Made by a program: the position numbers and the translations under genes | Notes under the pieces: model-generated | Told to the model about the DNA's origin: nothing | Seen by the model: only the letters and a program-made list of their open reading frames with translations | Database searches by the model: none | Shown here: piece by piece, positions 44,807 through 53,413 of the stretch | Numbering within the stretch: position 1 is the stretch's first letter | Layout of the letters: every line of letters begins with the position of its first letter | Assembly (NCBI RefSeq): GCF_022095615.2 | Contig: NZ_CP155559.1 | Coordinates: 1,361,501-1,425,500 of the forward strand | Direction: 5' to 3' | DNA from: Bacillus thuringiensis | GTDB taxonomy: Bacteria > Bacillota > Bacilli > Bacillales > Bacillaceae_G | Length of the DNA stretch: 64,000 nucleotides

Positions 44807-44812
44807 TGAAAA

Positions 44813-44875
44813 ATAAAATGCAACTTTAATCGGTGGAGATTTTTGTCGATTTCTACTAGCTATTAATCCATATCC
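44813..44875 (+). repeat. Dispersed structured repeat, copy D
   Basis: ATAAAATGCAACTTTAAT is followed by GGTGGAGAT, which can pair with ATTTCTACT (with G-U pairs), then ATTAATCCATATCCATTG. It is the most diverged copy and lies behind a terminator rather than on a stop codon. Confidence 0.45.
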
Positions 44876-44891
44876 ATTGAGATAGATGATA

Positions 44892-45320
44892 TTAATCGTT
44901 AAGTAGAATGTTTGTACTGCCAAACGATTCGGAATCGTAGGTGATGATTATTTTGCCTTTACTAATAGGTTCGTAAGGTAATTCTTCTTCATAATCACCA
45001 TTATTTTCATTGTGGATAGAAAGTGTAATTTCATCGATTTCTTTATTTGTATATTGATTTTTAATCGTTTCAGCAATTTGAAGTAACGCTTCGGAACTAG
45101 AAGCTTGCGTAATAAGCATTCCTTTTATAACTTTTTTTTCATTTTTTGTAGCATTGGAATAAGGGATGTTGCTTTGTTTTGTATACAAAAGTTTGTATGG
45201 AACAGTTTTTCTCTCTGCTTTTGATATAGTGGAATATTTTAGAGTTAAAAAAAATCCTACACATAAAATAATGCATACCATAAGAGCAAACCAAATGCGC
45301 ATTAGTGACATCCCTCTCAT
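44892..45320 (-). CDS. Membrane-anchored protein of unknown function
   Basis: This 142-residue protein has one N-terminal helix (MRIWFALMVCIILCVGFFLT) followed by an exported alpha-beta domain. The domain contains KGMLITQASSSEALLQIAET and a C-terminal strand region. ATG 45320 is 8 nt behind AGAGGG. Starts two codons earlier or later are possible. Not recognised. Confidence 0.72.
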   Translation of the reverse strand: MRGMSLMRIWFALMVCIILCVGFFLTLKYSTISKAERKTVPYKLLYTKQSNIPYSNATKNEKKVIKGMLITQASSSEALLQIAETIKNQYTNKEIDEITLSIHNENNGDYEEELPYEPISKGKIIITYDSESFGSTNILLND

Positions 45321-45413
45321 TTTCATCCCTCTTTCATATCTTTGACTTCACTATTTATCATACAAAATGAGGATTAAGATAGAGTAAATTTGAGGTAAAG
45401 AAACGTAAAGAAA

Positions 45414-45441
45414 GAGCACTTATCCTCCCAAATAAGTGCTC
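45414..45441 (-). terminator. Hairpin downstream of the collagen-like gene
   Basis: GAGCACTTAT and ATAAGTGCTC form a 10-bp stem. On the minus strand TTTCTTTACG follows. It lies about 90 bp past the stop codon. Confidence 0.7.
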
Positions 45442-45532
45442 CTTTTTATTAAAAGAGAGATTTAATAGACAATCGACAACCTATTACTTATAAATGTGCT
45501 TGGTCACTTCAAAATAGTATTGAAAATTGTGA

Positions 45533-47701
45533 TTAGTAAATTCGGAAGACCGAAAGTATAGCAGTTGTTTCGCCTGTGTTAGGAATAGAAATAGTATTTG
45601 CTGTAGGTTGTACAGAAATTGTTGTACCAGCTTGTAAAGTAACGATTGTAGAGAAAGAAACTGCACTACCGATAACGTTAGTTGAAAAATTACGACTAGG
45701 TGGTTGGCCGTTAAATGAAAGACCGAAGCCAAATGGTGAAGAACCTGGGAAAGTTGTAGATGCAGAGAAACTAATATCATATACACCAGTTTCTAAAACA
45801 GTTAGAGTATCAGAACCATTAAAGGAGATGTTTGTTAATTCAAATGTTTCATTGAATTGTACATTGCTTCCCGGTGATACTGTTTGTGCAATTGTGTTTC
45901 CTAATACAGCTGTAGTTACAGGAATTGGAGTACCCGCTGCTCCTGTCGCGCCAGTAGCGCCAGCCGGTCCTTGAGCACCAGTAGCACCAGTAGCACCTTG
46001 AGCGCCAGCTGGTCCTTGAGCACCAGTAGCACCTTGAGCGCCAGCCGGTCCTTGAGCACCAGTAGCACCTTGAGCGCCAGCTGGTCCTTGAGCACCAGTA
46101 GCACCTTGAGCGCCAGCTGGTCCTTGAGCACCAGTAGCACCTTGAGCGCCAGCCGGTCCTTGAGCACCAGTAGCACCTTGAGCGCCGGCTGGTCCTTGAG
46201 CACCAGTAGCACCTTGAGCGCCAGCCGGTCCTTGAGCACCAGTAGCACCTTGAGCACCGGCTGGTCCTTGAGCACCAGTAGCACCTTGAGCGCCGGCCGG
46301 TCCTTGAGCACCAGTAGCACCTTGAGCGCCGGCTGGTCCTTGAGCACCAGTAGCACCTTGAGCACCGGCTGGTCCTTGAGCACCAGTAGCACCTTGAGCG
46401 CCAGCCGGTCCTTGAGCACCAGTAGCACCTTGAGCACCGGCTGGTCCTTGAGCACCAGTAGCACCTTGAGCGCCGGCCGGTCCTTGAGCACCAGTAGCAC
46501 CTTGAGCGCCGGCTGGTCCTTGAGCACCAGTAGCACCTTGAGCGCCGGCTGGTCCTTGAGCACCAGTAGCACCTTGAGCGCCAGCCGGTCCTTGAGCACC
46601 AGTAGCACCTTGAGCGCCAGCTGGTCCTTGAATACCTTGAGCACCTTGAGGTCCAGTAGCGCCTTGAGCACCAGTAGCACCTTGAGCACCGGCTGGTCCT
46701 TGAGCGCCAGTAGCACCTTGAGCGCCAGCTGGTCCTTGAATACCTTGAGCACCTTGAGGTCCAGTAGCGCCTTGAGCACCCGCTGGTCCTTGAGCACCAG
46801 TAGCACCTTGAGCGCCGGCTGGTCCTTGAGCACCAGTAGCACCTTGAGCGCCGGCTGGTCCTTGAGCACCAGTAGCACCTTGAGCGCCAGCTGGTCCTTG
46901 AGCACCAGTAGCACCTTGAGCGCCAGCTGGTCCTTGAGCACCAGTAGCACCTTGAGCGCCGGCTGGTCCTTGAGCACCAGTAGCACCTTGAGCGCCGGCT
47001 GGTCCTTGAGCACCAGTAGCACCTTGAGCGCCAGCTGGTCCTTGAATACCTTGAGCACCTTGAGGTCCAGTAGCGCCTTGAGCACCCGCTGGTCCCTGGG
47101 CACCTTGAGGTCCTTGAGCACCAGTAGCGCCTTGAGCGCCAGCTGGTCCTTGAGCACCGGTAGCACCTTGAGCACCAGCCGGTCCTTGAGGTCCAGTAGC
47201 ACCTTGAGGTCCAGTAGCACCAGTAGCACCTGTTGCTCCTCCTCCAAGGCAACCTGATCCGTATTGGACTAGGATAGTTTGAATCTCTGTTATGAGTTTA
47301 ACTAGTTTGTCGATAGTGGAGCAATCTACTTTGAATAACTTAGCGATATACAATAAATAATTAAGCAAGCTTTGTAGCTCAACGTACAATGCTCCGCATG
47401 AGAAAGGTTTTGTTCTTAGAATAGTTAATAGATTAGCAATAATAGAATTTCCAATTTGTTTTTGTGCTGGAGATAAATCTAAGCAATTGAGGAATTTTTG
47501 TAGGTTATTTAGGGCAGCGATCAAGTTATCGATATGATTTTGAGAAGGGTTTTGAAAGACCGCTTGAATAGCTTGGCCAAGAGCTTGAAGAAGTCTAACG
47601 AATTCTGTAAGTTCGGACTTAGAGATGTTAATATAACTACAAGCTCTTACTTCGCAACAATCATTACCATAAAATACTTTTCCTTTATTTTTATTGTTCA
47701 T
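45533..47701 (-). CDS. Exosporium-type collagen-like protein (Bcl family)
   Basis: This 722-residue protein has three parts. Residues 1-154 are a helical N-terminal domain with several Cys, resembling the collagen-like repeat preface domain of B. cereus-group proteins. About 145 uninterrupted Gly-X-Y triplets (155-591) are built mostly from a 12-residue unit [13 protein letters not shown] 131-residue beta-rich C-terminal domain like that of BclA ends VFRIY. The BclA exosporium targeting leader is absent. Thr at Y positions would be glycosylation sites. ATG 47701 follows AAAGGAATG. Repeat number will vary between strains. Confidence 0.88.
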   Translation of the reverse strand: MNNKNKGKVFYGNDCCEVRACSYINISKSELTEFVRLLQALGQAIQAVFQNPSQNHIDNLIAALNNLQKFLNCLDLSPAQKQIGNSIIANLLTILRTKPFSCGALYVELQSLLNYLLYIAKLFKVDCSTIDKLVKLITEIQTILVQYGSGCLGGGATGATGATGPQGATGPQGPAGAQGATGAQGPAGAQGATGAQGPQGAQGPAGAQGATGPQGAQGIQGPAGAQGATGAQGPAGAQGATGAQGPAGAQGATGAQGPAGAQGATGAQGPAGAQGATGAQGPAGAQGATGAQGPAGAQGATGAQGPAGAQGATGPQGAQGIQGPAGAQGATGAQGPAGAQGATGAQGATGPQGAQGIQGPAGAQGATGAQGPAGAQGATGAQGPAGAQGATGAQGPAGAQGATGAQGPAGAQGATGAQGPAGAQGATGAQGPAGAQGATGAQGPAGAQGATGAQGPAGAQGATGAQGPAGAQGATGAQGPAGAQGATGAQGPAGAQGATGAQGPAGAQGATGAQGPAGAQGATGAQGPAGAQGATGAQGPAGAQGATGAQGPAGAQGATGAQGPAGAQGATGATGAQGPAGATGATGAAGTPIPVTTAVLGNTIAQTVSPGSNVQFNETFELTNISFNGSDTLTVLETGVYDISFSASTTFPGSSPFGFGLSFNGQPPSRNFSTNVIGSAVSFSTIVTLQAGTTISVQPTANTISIPNTGETTAILSVFRIY
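45951..47240 (-). repeat. Tandem 36-bp coding repeat of the collagen region
   Basis: A 36-bp unit encoding [12 protein letters not shown] is repeated in tandem with scattered silent changes (gccagc, gccggc, gccagct). It is interrupted by a second module encoding [16 protein letters not shown], seen near 46620, 46735 and 47040 on the plus strand. This higher-order pattern suggests expansion by recombination of larger blocks. Confidence 0.9.
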
Positions 47702-47886
47702 CTTTTCATTCCTTTCTTTCATAGAATCAATAGTCATTACTATATATTAAAATGAAATTTATACTAAATTCGTGATGGACAAACTACCATTTCTAAAAAA
47801 ATAAGAAATCGGCCCTCTTAGCAAAAATAAGTAAGATAAAGAGAAGGTTTATATAATGTAAAGACGAAAAGTTCAACATAAAAAAC

Positions 47887-47928
47887 TGCATGCTAATTGT
47901 TGTAGGTATTTAACAATTGGCATGCAGT
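47887..47928 (-). terminator. Terminator of the PAS kinase gene
   Basis: CTGCATGCTAATTGTT and AACAATTGGCATGCAG form a long stem. On the minus strand TTTTTTATG follows. Confidence 0.88.
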
Positions 47929-47943
47929 TTGTGGAGGAGTACC

Positions 47944-49215
47944 TCATTTGTATTCATTCAATTTTTCCAAAGTCGTTTTAGGTAAAATTGGAATTGAAAC
48001 GGTAAAAGTTGTACCATCTTGATTACTAGTCATTTTTAATGTACCGTTATGATTTTGAATAATTTTCTTCGTTACTGACAAGCCCAGTCCTGTGCCTGAA
48101 TCTTTTGTTGAGAAGAATGGATCAAAGATATATTCTTGAATGGCTGGAGGAATACCAATTCCATTATCAGTGAAAGTAATACGAACAAAGTTATTAAGGC
48201 GATAACTAGTGATTTGGATAGAAAGTTTTTTTTCGCCTTGAGCGTCGACAGCGTTCTGAAATAGGTTTAAAAAAACTTGCACAAGTTCATGACGATCAAT
48301 ATGGACTAATACATCATCTAATTCGGTAGAAAAAGTATAGTCAATTGAAATATTATGTAAAAAGACTTCACTAGCTAGTAACTGTTGAATATACTCACGT
48401 AAAAATGTATTAATAGGAAACGGTTCTCTTGTAAAATCGCGTGTTTTTGAAATAGCTAAAAATTTTGTAATAATACTATTTGCGCGGTCTAATTCAGGAA
48501 TAAGTAAGTTTTTAAATAATTCTTTATTAGATGAAGAAACAGTTTCTTGTAAAAATTGTAAATAACCTCGTACGGTTGTAAGAGGATTACGTACTTCATG
48601 CGCAATACCAGCTGCGATTCGCCCTGCTAAAGAAAATTTCTCTGCATCACGTTCCGTGTTTAAATAATGAAAGACACTAATAACTCTAAAAATCTCTCCG
48701 TTATAATCACGAATAATTCGGTTATTTAAAATGCCATAGTTTTTGTCTAACACTTCTTCATTATATATTTCTGTACCCGTTCTTAATGTTTCAAGAGCTT
48801 TAATTTTTTCTTCTGGCAATTTTAGTAATTGTTGGATTGGTTTTCCGATTATATCATTTCGTATTACACCAAAATCATCTGCTGCAGCTTGGTTACATAA
48901 AGTGATATTTCCTTTAGCATTAACAAAGGTTACATGATGTGAAAAAGCATCAAAAATATGAACAAAGTATGTTTCAAGTTGCTCAAATAAAAATAATGAA
49001 TCACAAGTAAGTTGAAAATCAGCCTCTTTATTTTCTTTTTGTATGTTTTGGATGGAATGAGTCGTTCTCGTTTTCTTTATTTGTAAACCAATATGTGGAT
49101 TTTTGTATGTGAAATGATGTGGTAATTGATTCACAAGCTCTTCATAAAAACGTACTTTATTTTCTAGTTCTTCTATTCGTTTTTCATGAGATACAATATC
49201 ATCGTTTGGAAGCAT
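47944..49215 (-). CDS. Soluble PAS-domain histidine kinase, sporulation-kinase type
   Basis: This 423-residue cytosolic kinase has a short N-terminal coiled coil (8-30) and one PAS domain (about 84-190). The H box LAGRIAAGIAHEVRNPLTTV (phosphoacceptor His206) is close to that of the KinA/B/E phosphorelay kinases. N, G1, F and G2 boxes follow (LFQNAVDA, DNGIGIP, FDPFFSTK, GTGLGL). There is no adjacent response regulator, as expected for kinases feeding Spo0F. ATG 49215 has GAGGGG upstream. The phosphorelay role is inferred. Confidence 0.85.
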   Translation of the reverse strand: MLPNDDIVSHEKRIEELENKVRFYEELVNQLPHHFTYKNPHIGLQIKKTRTTHSIQNIQKENKEADFQLTCDSLFLFEQLETYFVHIFDAFSHHVTFVNAKGNITLCNQAAADDFGVIRNDIIGKPIQQLLKLPEEKIKALETLRTGTEIYNEEVLDKNYGILNNRIIRDYNGEIFRVISVFHYLNTERDAEKFSLAGRIAAGIAHEVRNPLTTVRGYLQFLQETVSSSNKELFKNLLIPELDRANSIITKFLAISKTRDFTREPFPINTFLREYIQQLLASEVFLHNISIDYTFSTELDDVLVHIDRHELVQVFLNLFQNAVDAQGEKKLSIQITSYRLNNFVRITFTDNGIGIPPAIQEYIFDPFFSTKDSGTGLGLSVTKKIIQNHNGTLKMTSNQDGTTFTVSIPILPKTTLEKLNEYK

Positions 49216-49350
49216 AAATAAATAACCCCTCAATTCAAAAATTCTTCCATCTAGTATATCATATTTTTATACGGATACTCTTAAAGAAGGGGCTACTTAA
49301 TGAAATTGATTAGCCGAAGTGTTCGGGAAGTGAAAAAGGGAGGGATATAT

Positions 49351-50196
49351 TTGCTTTTCATTGGAGTGACAGGGTGGGGAGATCATGATTCTTTATATAT
49401 AGACCCCTATGAAAATAGAAATAAATTACGAACATATAGTGAGTATTTTCCTATAGTGGAAGTGGATAGTTCATTTTATGCGATGCAACCTGCACGAAAC
49501 TATACAAAATGGGCAATGGAAACACCGAAAGATTTTGCTTTTATCGTAAAAGCATATCAAGGAATGACAGGACATATGAAAGGTGAAATCCCTTTTTCTA
49601 CGTTTGATGAGATGTTTGATGTGTATAAACAATCTATTCTTCCTTTAATAGAAGCTGATAAATTAAAAACGATTTTATTTCAATATCCACCATGGTTTGA
49701 TTGTAAAAAGAAAAATGTAGATTTTCTTCGATATACGAAAGAAAAAATGGAAGGTTTGCCGTGTGCTATAGAATTTCGAAATCAAACATGGTTTTATCCA
49801 GAAATGAGAGATAAGACGTTACAGTTTCTAGAGCAGGAGAAATGGATTCATACAATTTGTGACGAGCCACAGGCGGGGATAGGTTCGGTACCGCTCGTTT
49901 TAGAAGTAACGAATGCAGAGATGGTGTTAATACGTTTTCATGGTCGAAATGTTCATGGATGGCTTGATAAAGGGGAAAATTGGAGAGCAGTTCGCTGTTT
50001 ATATCGCTACAATAATAAAGAACTAAAAGAATGGGTAGAGAGACTAGAGCAATTAAAAAAGAAGACAAAGGGCATATATGTACTATTTAATAATAATTCG
50101 GGCGGAGATGCAGCGGATAATGCGAAACAGCTTATGAAAATGATGAACATTACATATGGTGAGCCGAAACCTGAGCAATTAAATTTGTTTGAATGA
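49351..50196 (+). CDS. DUF72-family protein (YecE/YunF-like)
   Basis: This 281-residue TIM-barrel-like protein starts LLFIGVTGWGDHDSLY, the usual N-terminus of Bacillus DUF72 proteins. VDSSFYAMQPARNYTKW, FIVKAYQGMTGH, IEFRNQTWF and VLFNNNSGGDAADNA are family motifs. TTG 49351 follows AAAGGGAGGG. An ATG at 49300 also has a site (AGAAGGGG) and would add 17 residues. The biochemical function of the family is unsettled. Confidence 0.87.
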   Translation: MLFIGVTGWGDHDSLYIDPYENRNKLRTYSEYFPIVEVDSSFYAMQPARNYTKWAMETPKDFAFIVKAYQGMTGHMKGEIPFSTFDEMFDVYKQSILPLIEADKLKTILFQYPPWFDCKKKNVDFLRYTKEKMEGLPCAIEFRNQTWFYPEMRDKTLQFLEQEKWIHTICDEPQAGIGSVPLVLEVTNAEMVLIRFHGRNVHGWLDKGENWRAVRCLYRYNNKELKEWVERLEQLKKKTKGIYVLFNNNSGGDAADNAKQLMKMMNITYGEPKPEQLNLFE

Positions 50197-50205
50197 TGAT
50201 AAATA

Positions 50206-50248
50206 AGAAAGGCACTGTACAAACAGGGGGAATGTACAGTGCCTTTCT
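50206..50248. terminator. Shared terminator of the DUF72 gene and the candidate sRNA
   Basis: AGAAAGGCACTGTACA and TGTACAGTGCCTTTCT form a 16-bp stem. The better T-tail (TTATTTATC) is on the minus strand. Confidence 0.8.
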
Positions 50249-50311
50249 ATATGAAAAAGAGGGGTAACAATGTTACTGAGCGTTTGGTTGATTCATCAAT
50301 TGTTGGCTTCG
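50206..50311 (-). ncRNA. Candidate Fur-controlled small RNA
   Basis: A minus-strand promoter (-35 TTGACA at 50346-50341, -10 TATCAT at 50323-50318, 17-bp spacer) would start an RNA near 50311. The transcript has the short hairpin GTAACATTGTTAC, then the unpaired C-rich segment CCCCTCTTTTTC. It ends in a 16-bp terminator stem with loop TTCCCCCTGTT and tail TTATTT. No open frame longer than a few codons has a ribosome binding site. C-rich single-stranded patches and Fur control recall FsrA of B. subtilis; homology has not been tested. Confidence 0.6.
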
Positions 50312-50317
50312 TAATAA

Positions 50318-50346
50318 ATGATAATGGTTATCATTATCATTGTCAA
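50318..50346 (-). promoter_or_regulatory. Promoter overlapped by a Fur box
   Basis: GATAATGGTTATCATTATC (50320-50338) matches 17 of 19 positions of the classical Fur box. It covers the spacer and most of the -10 of a minus-strand promoter TTGACA-17-TATCAT, so Fur-Fe should block it. Confidence 0.75.
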
Positions 50347-50480
50347 TAGTTTTCCGAAAAATAAATAAAAAACTTTTTATGAGACATTAACGGGTAGGAA
50401 GATACCTGATAAAAAGTTTGGCTGAAGTAAAGAAGTTTTTCGGGGTAGAATGCTAGTAAACTCCTGATAAAGTATCAAAA

Positions 50481-50509
50481 AAAAGAACAGCAATTAATGC
50501 TGTTCTTTT
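50481..50509 (-). terminator. Terminator overlapping the RHH gene stop
   Basis: AAAAGAACAGCA and TGCTGTTCTTTT form the stem. On the minus strand eight T follow. It includes the last codons of the gene. Confidence 0.88.
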
Positions 50510-50688
50510 CCAGTGACGAATTGTTGTAAATCAAAAGGAGTTATCGCTTGGATAAATTCTTTTGAGATAAGTGTTTGAACAAGAGTACTCTCAGAAATGG
50601 AAGCACCTGTTTTCTTTTCATAAGCTTGTTTTAATAAATCAAGTTTTTCAGCCGTTTCTTTCGGTAATTCGATTGTTAATGTGTTCAT
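50494..50688 (-). CDS. Small ribbon-helix-helix-like protein
   Basis: This 64-residue protein begins MNTLTIELPKETAEKLDLLK, the strand-then-helix pattern of CopG/MetJ-type ribbon-helix-helix proteins. GASISESTLVQTLISKEFI is the second helix region. A GGGGGAG site precedes the ATG. No toxin gene is adjacent, so it is not an obvious antitoxin. DNA binding is likely but not shown. Confidence 0.72.
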   Translation of the reverse strand: MNTLTIELPKETAEKLDLLKQAYEKKTGASISESTLVQTLISKEFIQAITPFDLQQFVTGKEQH

Positions 50689-50757
50689 AATTTCTCCCCC
50701 TTACTATTAGAGTACCACTACAATATAGGAGAGACAAGGAAAGAGAATGTGAAACAT

Positions 50758-50794
50758 AAAAAAGGTTACCATTTATAAATGGTAACCTTTTTTA
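50758..50794 (-). terminator. Terminator of the recombinase gene
   Basis: AAAAAAGGTTACCATTT and AAATGGTAACCTTTTTT form a long perfect stem, 13 bp past the minus-strand stop codon. Confidence 0.9.
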
Positions 50795-50807
50795 TGTATA
50801 AGAGTTA

Positions 50808-51338
50808 TTAAGCAATACCGATGTACTTTAAAGTTTTTGATGGAGTACTATGATCAAAGAAGTGTTGTAAAAATGCGATGTCAACACCTGATTTGTATGC
50901 ACAATATCCCCAAGTTTTTCGAAGTGTATGTGAGCTAATCCCTTCTAATCCAACTTCTTTTGCAGCTTTGTTTAAAATGTACCATGCATGTTGTCTCGTA
51001 ATAGATTTTGTTCCTTTTTGAGACTTTAATAATGGTTCATTACGTTTCCAAGTTTTACGTTCTTTCATGTAGTCTTCGATCGCGTGCTGTAAGTCTTCAT
51101 TTACAGCAAACCATTTATGTTTCTTTACCTTTTCATTGTAAAATAAAATGGAATGGCGAACATTTTCATTTTCATCGATTACATCACTAACTTTTAATTG
51201 TAAGATTTCACTTACTTTTAAGCCAGAATTTACAGCTAATACGAATAATAAGCCATCACGTTTCGAAGATTGTAAAAGTATATTTTTGATAGTTTCTAAT
51301 TGTTTTTCATTTTGAATAGGTTGTCCTGCTTGTTTCAT
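50808..51338 (-). CDS. Short tyrosine recombinase-like protein with altered catalytic residue
   Basis: This 176-residue protein consists only of the catalytic domain of phage-integrase-type recombinases. HTLRKTWGY holds the HxxR motif, FFDHSTPSKTLKYIGI supplies the late His and the nucleophilic Tyr, and EKVKKHKW carries the beta-hairpin Lys. The first catalytic Arg, expected in NTGLRVSEIL, is Lys (NSGLKVSEIL). The N-terminal core-binding domain is missing. ATG 51338 is 10 nt behind GAGGAG. No att sites or mobile-element genes are adjacent. It may be inactive or a domesticated regulator. Confidence 0.8.
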   Translation of the reverse strand: MKQAGQPIQNEKQLETIKNILLQSSKRDGLLFVLAVNSGLKVSEILQLKVSDVIDENENVRHSILFYNEKVKKHKWFAVNEDLQHAIEDYMKERKTWKRNEPLLKSQKGTKSITRQHAWYILNKAAKEVGLEGISSHTLRKTWGYCAYKSGVDIAFLQHFFDHSTPSKTLKYIGIA

Positions 51339-51445
51339 TTCACGCACTCTCCTCTTTTATGTGTGTAAAGGAAAGGATTAACTTGTTTCTAACTATAAAG
51401 GGAGAGTGTGAATTTCATGTGAACTCCTAGTGAAATTAAGACAAA

Positions 51446-53257
51446 TTATTTGACTTCTTTTACTTTTTGTAAATTAAAGTAGAATATAACACTATTAGTC
51501 GTATTATATACACCGTACTCGGCATGATGGAGATCTAAAATGTTTTTTACAATAGATAAACCGAGACCGGTACCTCCAGTATGACGGCTACGGGATGCAT
51601 CTAAACGGTAGAAACGATCCCAAATTTTTTCAAGACTTTCTTCTGGGATAGGGTTTCCTGTGTTTTCGATTTCGACTTTTACTGTATCTTTCATTGCTAT
51701 AACGGAGACTTGTATTTTTTCTCCATCTGGCGTATAGCGAATTGCATTGCTAAGTAAGTTCACAACGACTTGCTCAATACGACTACGATTAGCTTTAACA
51801 AATATCGAAGAGTCTACATCTATGTTTACTTGTAAATGCTTTTCCTCCATGCTAAATAATAACTTTGTATAGACTTGTTGAATTAATTCACCGATTGAGA
51901 ATGTCGTCATATCTAGTTTGTACGTACCTGATTCTAATTTTGCCAATTCTAACATTTCAACAATAAGTCTGTTCATGTTTTCTGTTTCTTCTAAAATAAC
52001 ATCTGTGTAATACGTCGTATCTTTACTAACGCCATCTTTAATTCCTTCTGCGAAACTTCTAATTACACTGAGTGGTGTTTTTAATTCATGTGATACACCA
52101 GAAATGAATTCTTTTCGCGTTTTTTCCAATTGACGTTCACGTTCAATATCTTGTTGCAATTTTGTATTGGCAACATTTAATCGATCGATTCGGTCTTTTA
52201 AGTTTACAGATAACGTATTAATACTGCCGGAAAGCCCACCAATTTCATCGTCTGCTGTTACAGGTAATTTCTCACTAAAATCAAAATTGGCCATTTTCTT
52301 TGTAACGCGATTCATTTTAATTAATGGTTTCACAATGATTTTTGAATAGTAGAAGGATAATAAAATAATTACGAGAAATACGATTATTAAGGCATAGACA
52401 TAATAATCCTTTAAAACGAGCATTGCTTCATTAACAGGTTGTAAAGACGCTATCGCAAAAGCGTATTCTTTAATTTTTCCATTTTCAATAATAGGTTTTA
52501 CAAAGATACTATTTTTTATATTTTCTCCGCCATCTATTATATAAGTGTTTAATTGCTGCGAGTTAGCAGTGCCATTTCTAATAATCTCTGCAAAATATTG
52601 AACGGCTTGTAATGTTTCAAAATCATTTGCAAGGCGAACATCCGCTTTGGATGGAAGCTGTAACTTAGATACAATACCAGTAAACTCAATTTGAGTCACA
52701 GTTTTGGATCGGCTTGTAAGTCTATTTTTAGCAGGGTTGCCATTAATGGATTGAAAATCTGAATTGACATTTTCGTTTTGCCATCGATTATAGTTTGTTG
52801 TCAATTCTAGCGGTGTTATGGTGGAATCTTGTACAAAACCGACGACGTTTATCATCCCATCTTTTTTCAATCCTAAGTTTTCAAATTTATTATATTCTTC
52901 GGGCGTTAAAACATTATTGAGTGGAATGGAATATGCTTTATTATTTTTAGGGTTAATTACATCAATGTAAAAATTATTGTCGCTTTTAATAATGCCGTTC
53001 GCATTTAAAAACTGCATTTCAGCATTTGTTTTATCATGAAACTCTTGTTTTAGTTTTCGAACTTCCTCATAAGTTTTACCACTTTCTTCGTAAGTATCTA
53101 CAAACTTCTCAAAAGCAGTTTGAACTGTTTTTACTTTTTTATTAATATAAAATTTCTCTAAAAATAGAGATTGTCCTAAGAAAAAAAGGAGGAATATGAT
53201 TGTAAATAATGTTGATGTTAATAAAAATAGTTTAAAGACGATACTTCTGTTTTTCAC
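51446..53257 (-). CDS. Membrane sensor histidine kinase without adjacent response regulator
   Basis: This 603-residue kinase has TM1 (about 9-32) and a large extracellular domain of roughly 250 residues. TM2 lies near 285-307, followed by HAMP (SKIIVKPLIKMNRVTKKM), coiled coil and HisKA with phosphoacceptor His390 (SGVSHELKTPLSVI). The HATPase domain has LLSNAIRYTP, WDRFYRLDASRSR and GGTGLGLSIVKN. It resembles YycG/ResE-class kinases. The start is GTG behind AAGAGGTGACG. Both neighbours are unrelated, so the partner regulator must be encoded elsewhere. Confidence 0.9.
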   Translation of the reverse strand: MKNRSIVFKLFLLTSTLFTIIFLLFFLGQSLFLEKFYINKKVKTVQTAFEKFVDTYEESGKTYEEVRKLKQEFHDKTNAEMQFLNANGIIKSDNNFYIDVINPKNNKAYSIPLNNVLTPEEYNKFENLGLKKDGMINVVGFVQDSTITPLELTTNYNRWQNENVNSDFQSINGNPAKNRLTSRSKTVTQIEFTGIVSKLQLPSKADVRLANDFETLQAVQYFAEIIRNGTANSQQLNTYIIDGGENIKNSIFVKPIIENGKIKEYAFAIASLQPVNEAMLVLKDYYVYALIIVFLVIILLSFYYSKIIVKPLIKMNRVTKKMANFDFSEKLPVTADDEIGGLSGSINTLSVNLKDRIDRLNVANTKLQQDIERERQLEKTRKEFISGVSHELKTPLSVIRSFAEGIKDGVSKDTTYYTDVILEETENMNRLIVEMLELAKLESGTYKLDMTTFSIGELIQQVYTKLLFSMEEKHLQVNIDVDSSIFVKANRSRIEQVVVNLLSNAIRYTPDGEKIQVSVIAMKDTVKVEIENTGNPIPEESLEKIWDRFYRLDASRSRHTGGTGLGLSIVKNILDLHHAEYGVYNTTNSVIFYFNLQKVKEVK

Positions 53258-53375
53258 TGCGTCACCTCTTGTGAGAAATACTGTAAATGATTTCTTTATT
53301 ATAACAAACGTTACAAAAAAGTAGAGGAGAAAATCTGTCTCTTCCGAAAGTAGTTTTTAATAAAAAGTCACATAA

Positions 53376-53407
53376 AAAGAACTCGACAGACGTATGACGA
53401 GTTCTTT
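53376..53407 (-). terminator. Terminator of deoD
   Basis: AAAGAACTCG and CGAGTTCTTT form a 10-bp stem. On the minus strand TTTATG follows. It separates deoD from the kinase. Confidence 0.8.
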
Positions 53408-53413
53408 AGTGTA

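Noticed and set aside
45951..47240. CRISPR-like array because of a regular short repeat
   Set aside because: The units are directly joined without unique spacers, encode a continuous protein frame, and there are no cas genes.
45971..47257. Long open frame on the plus strand and two further long frames on the minus strand across the collagen region
   Set aside because: The 36-bp repeat has no stop codon in several frames. The translations are low-complexity Ser/Thr/Leu or Arg/Cys/Tyr repeats without start signals. Only the Gly-X-Y frame is real.
47738..47943. Sigma-K promoter for the collagen-like gene
   Set aside because: Several AT-rich sequences partly resemble the -10 element, but none matches CATANNNTA with a proper -35, so no site is claimed.
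50494..50688. Antitoxin of a toxin-antitoxin pair
   Set aside because: The protein is ribbon-helix-helix-like, but no toxin-sized gene is adjacent. The neighbouring recombinase gene is separated by its own terminator.
50808..51338. Remnant of a prophage or integrative element
   Set aside because: No phage, transfer or tRNA genes, no flanking direct repeats and no composition shift were seen around it.
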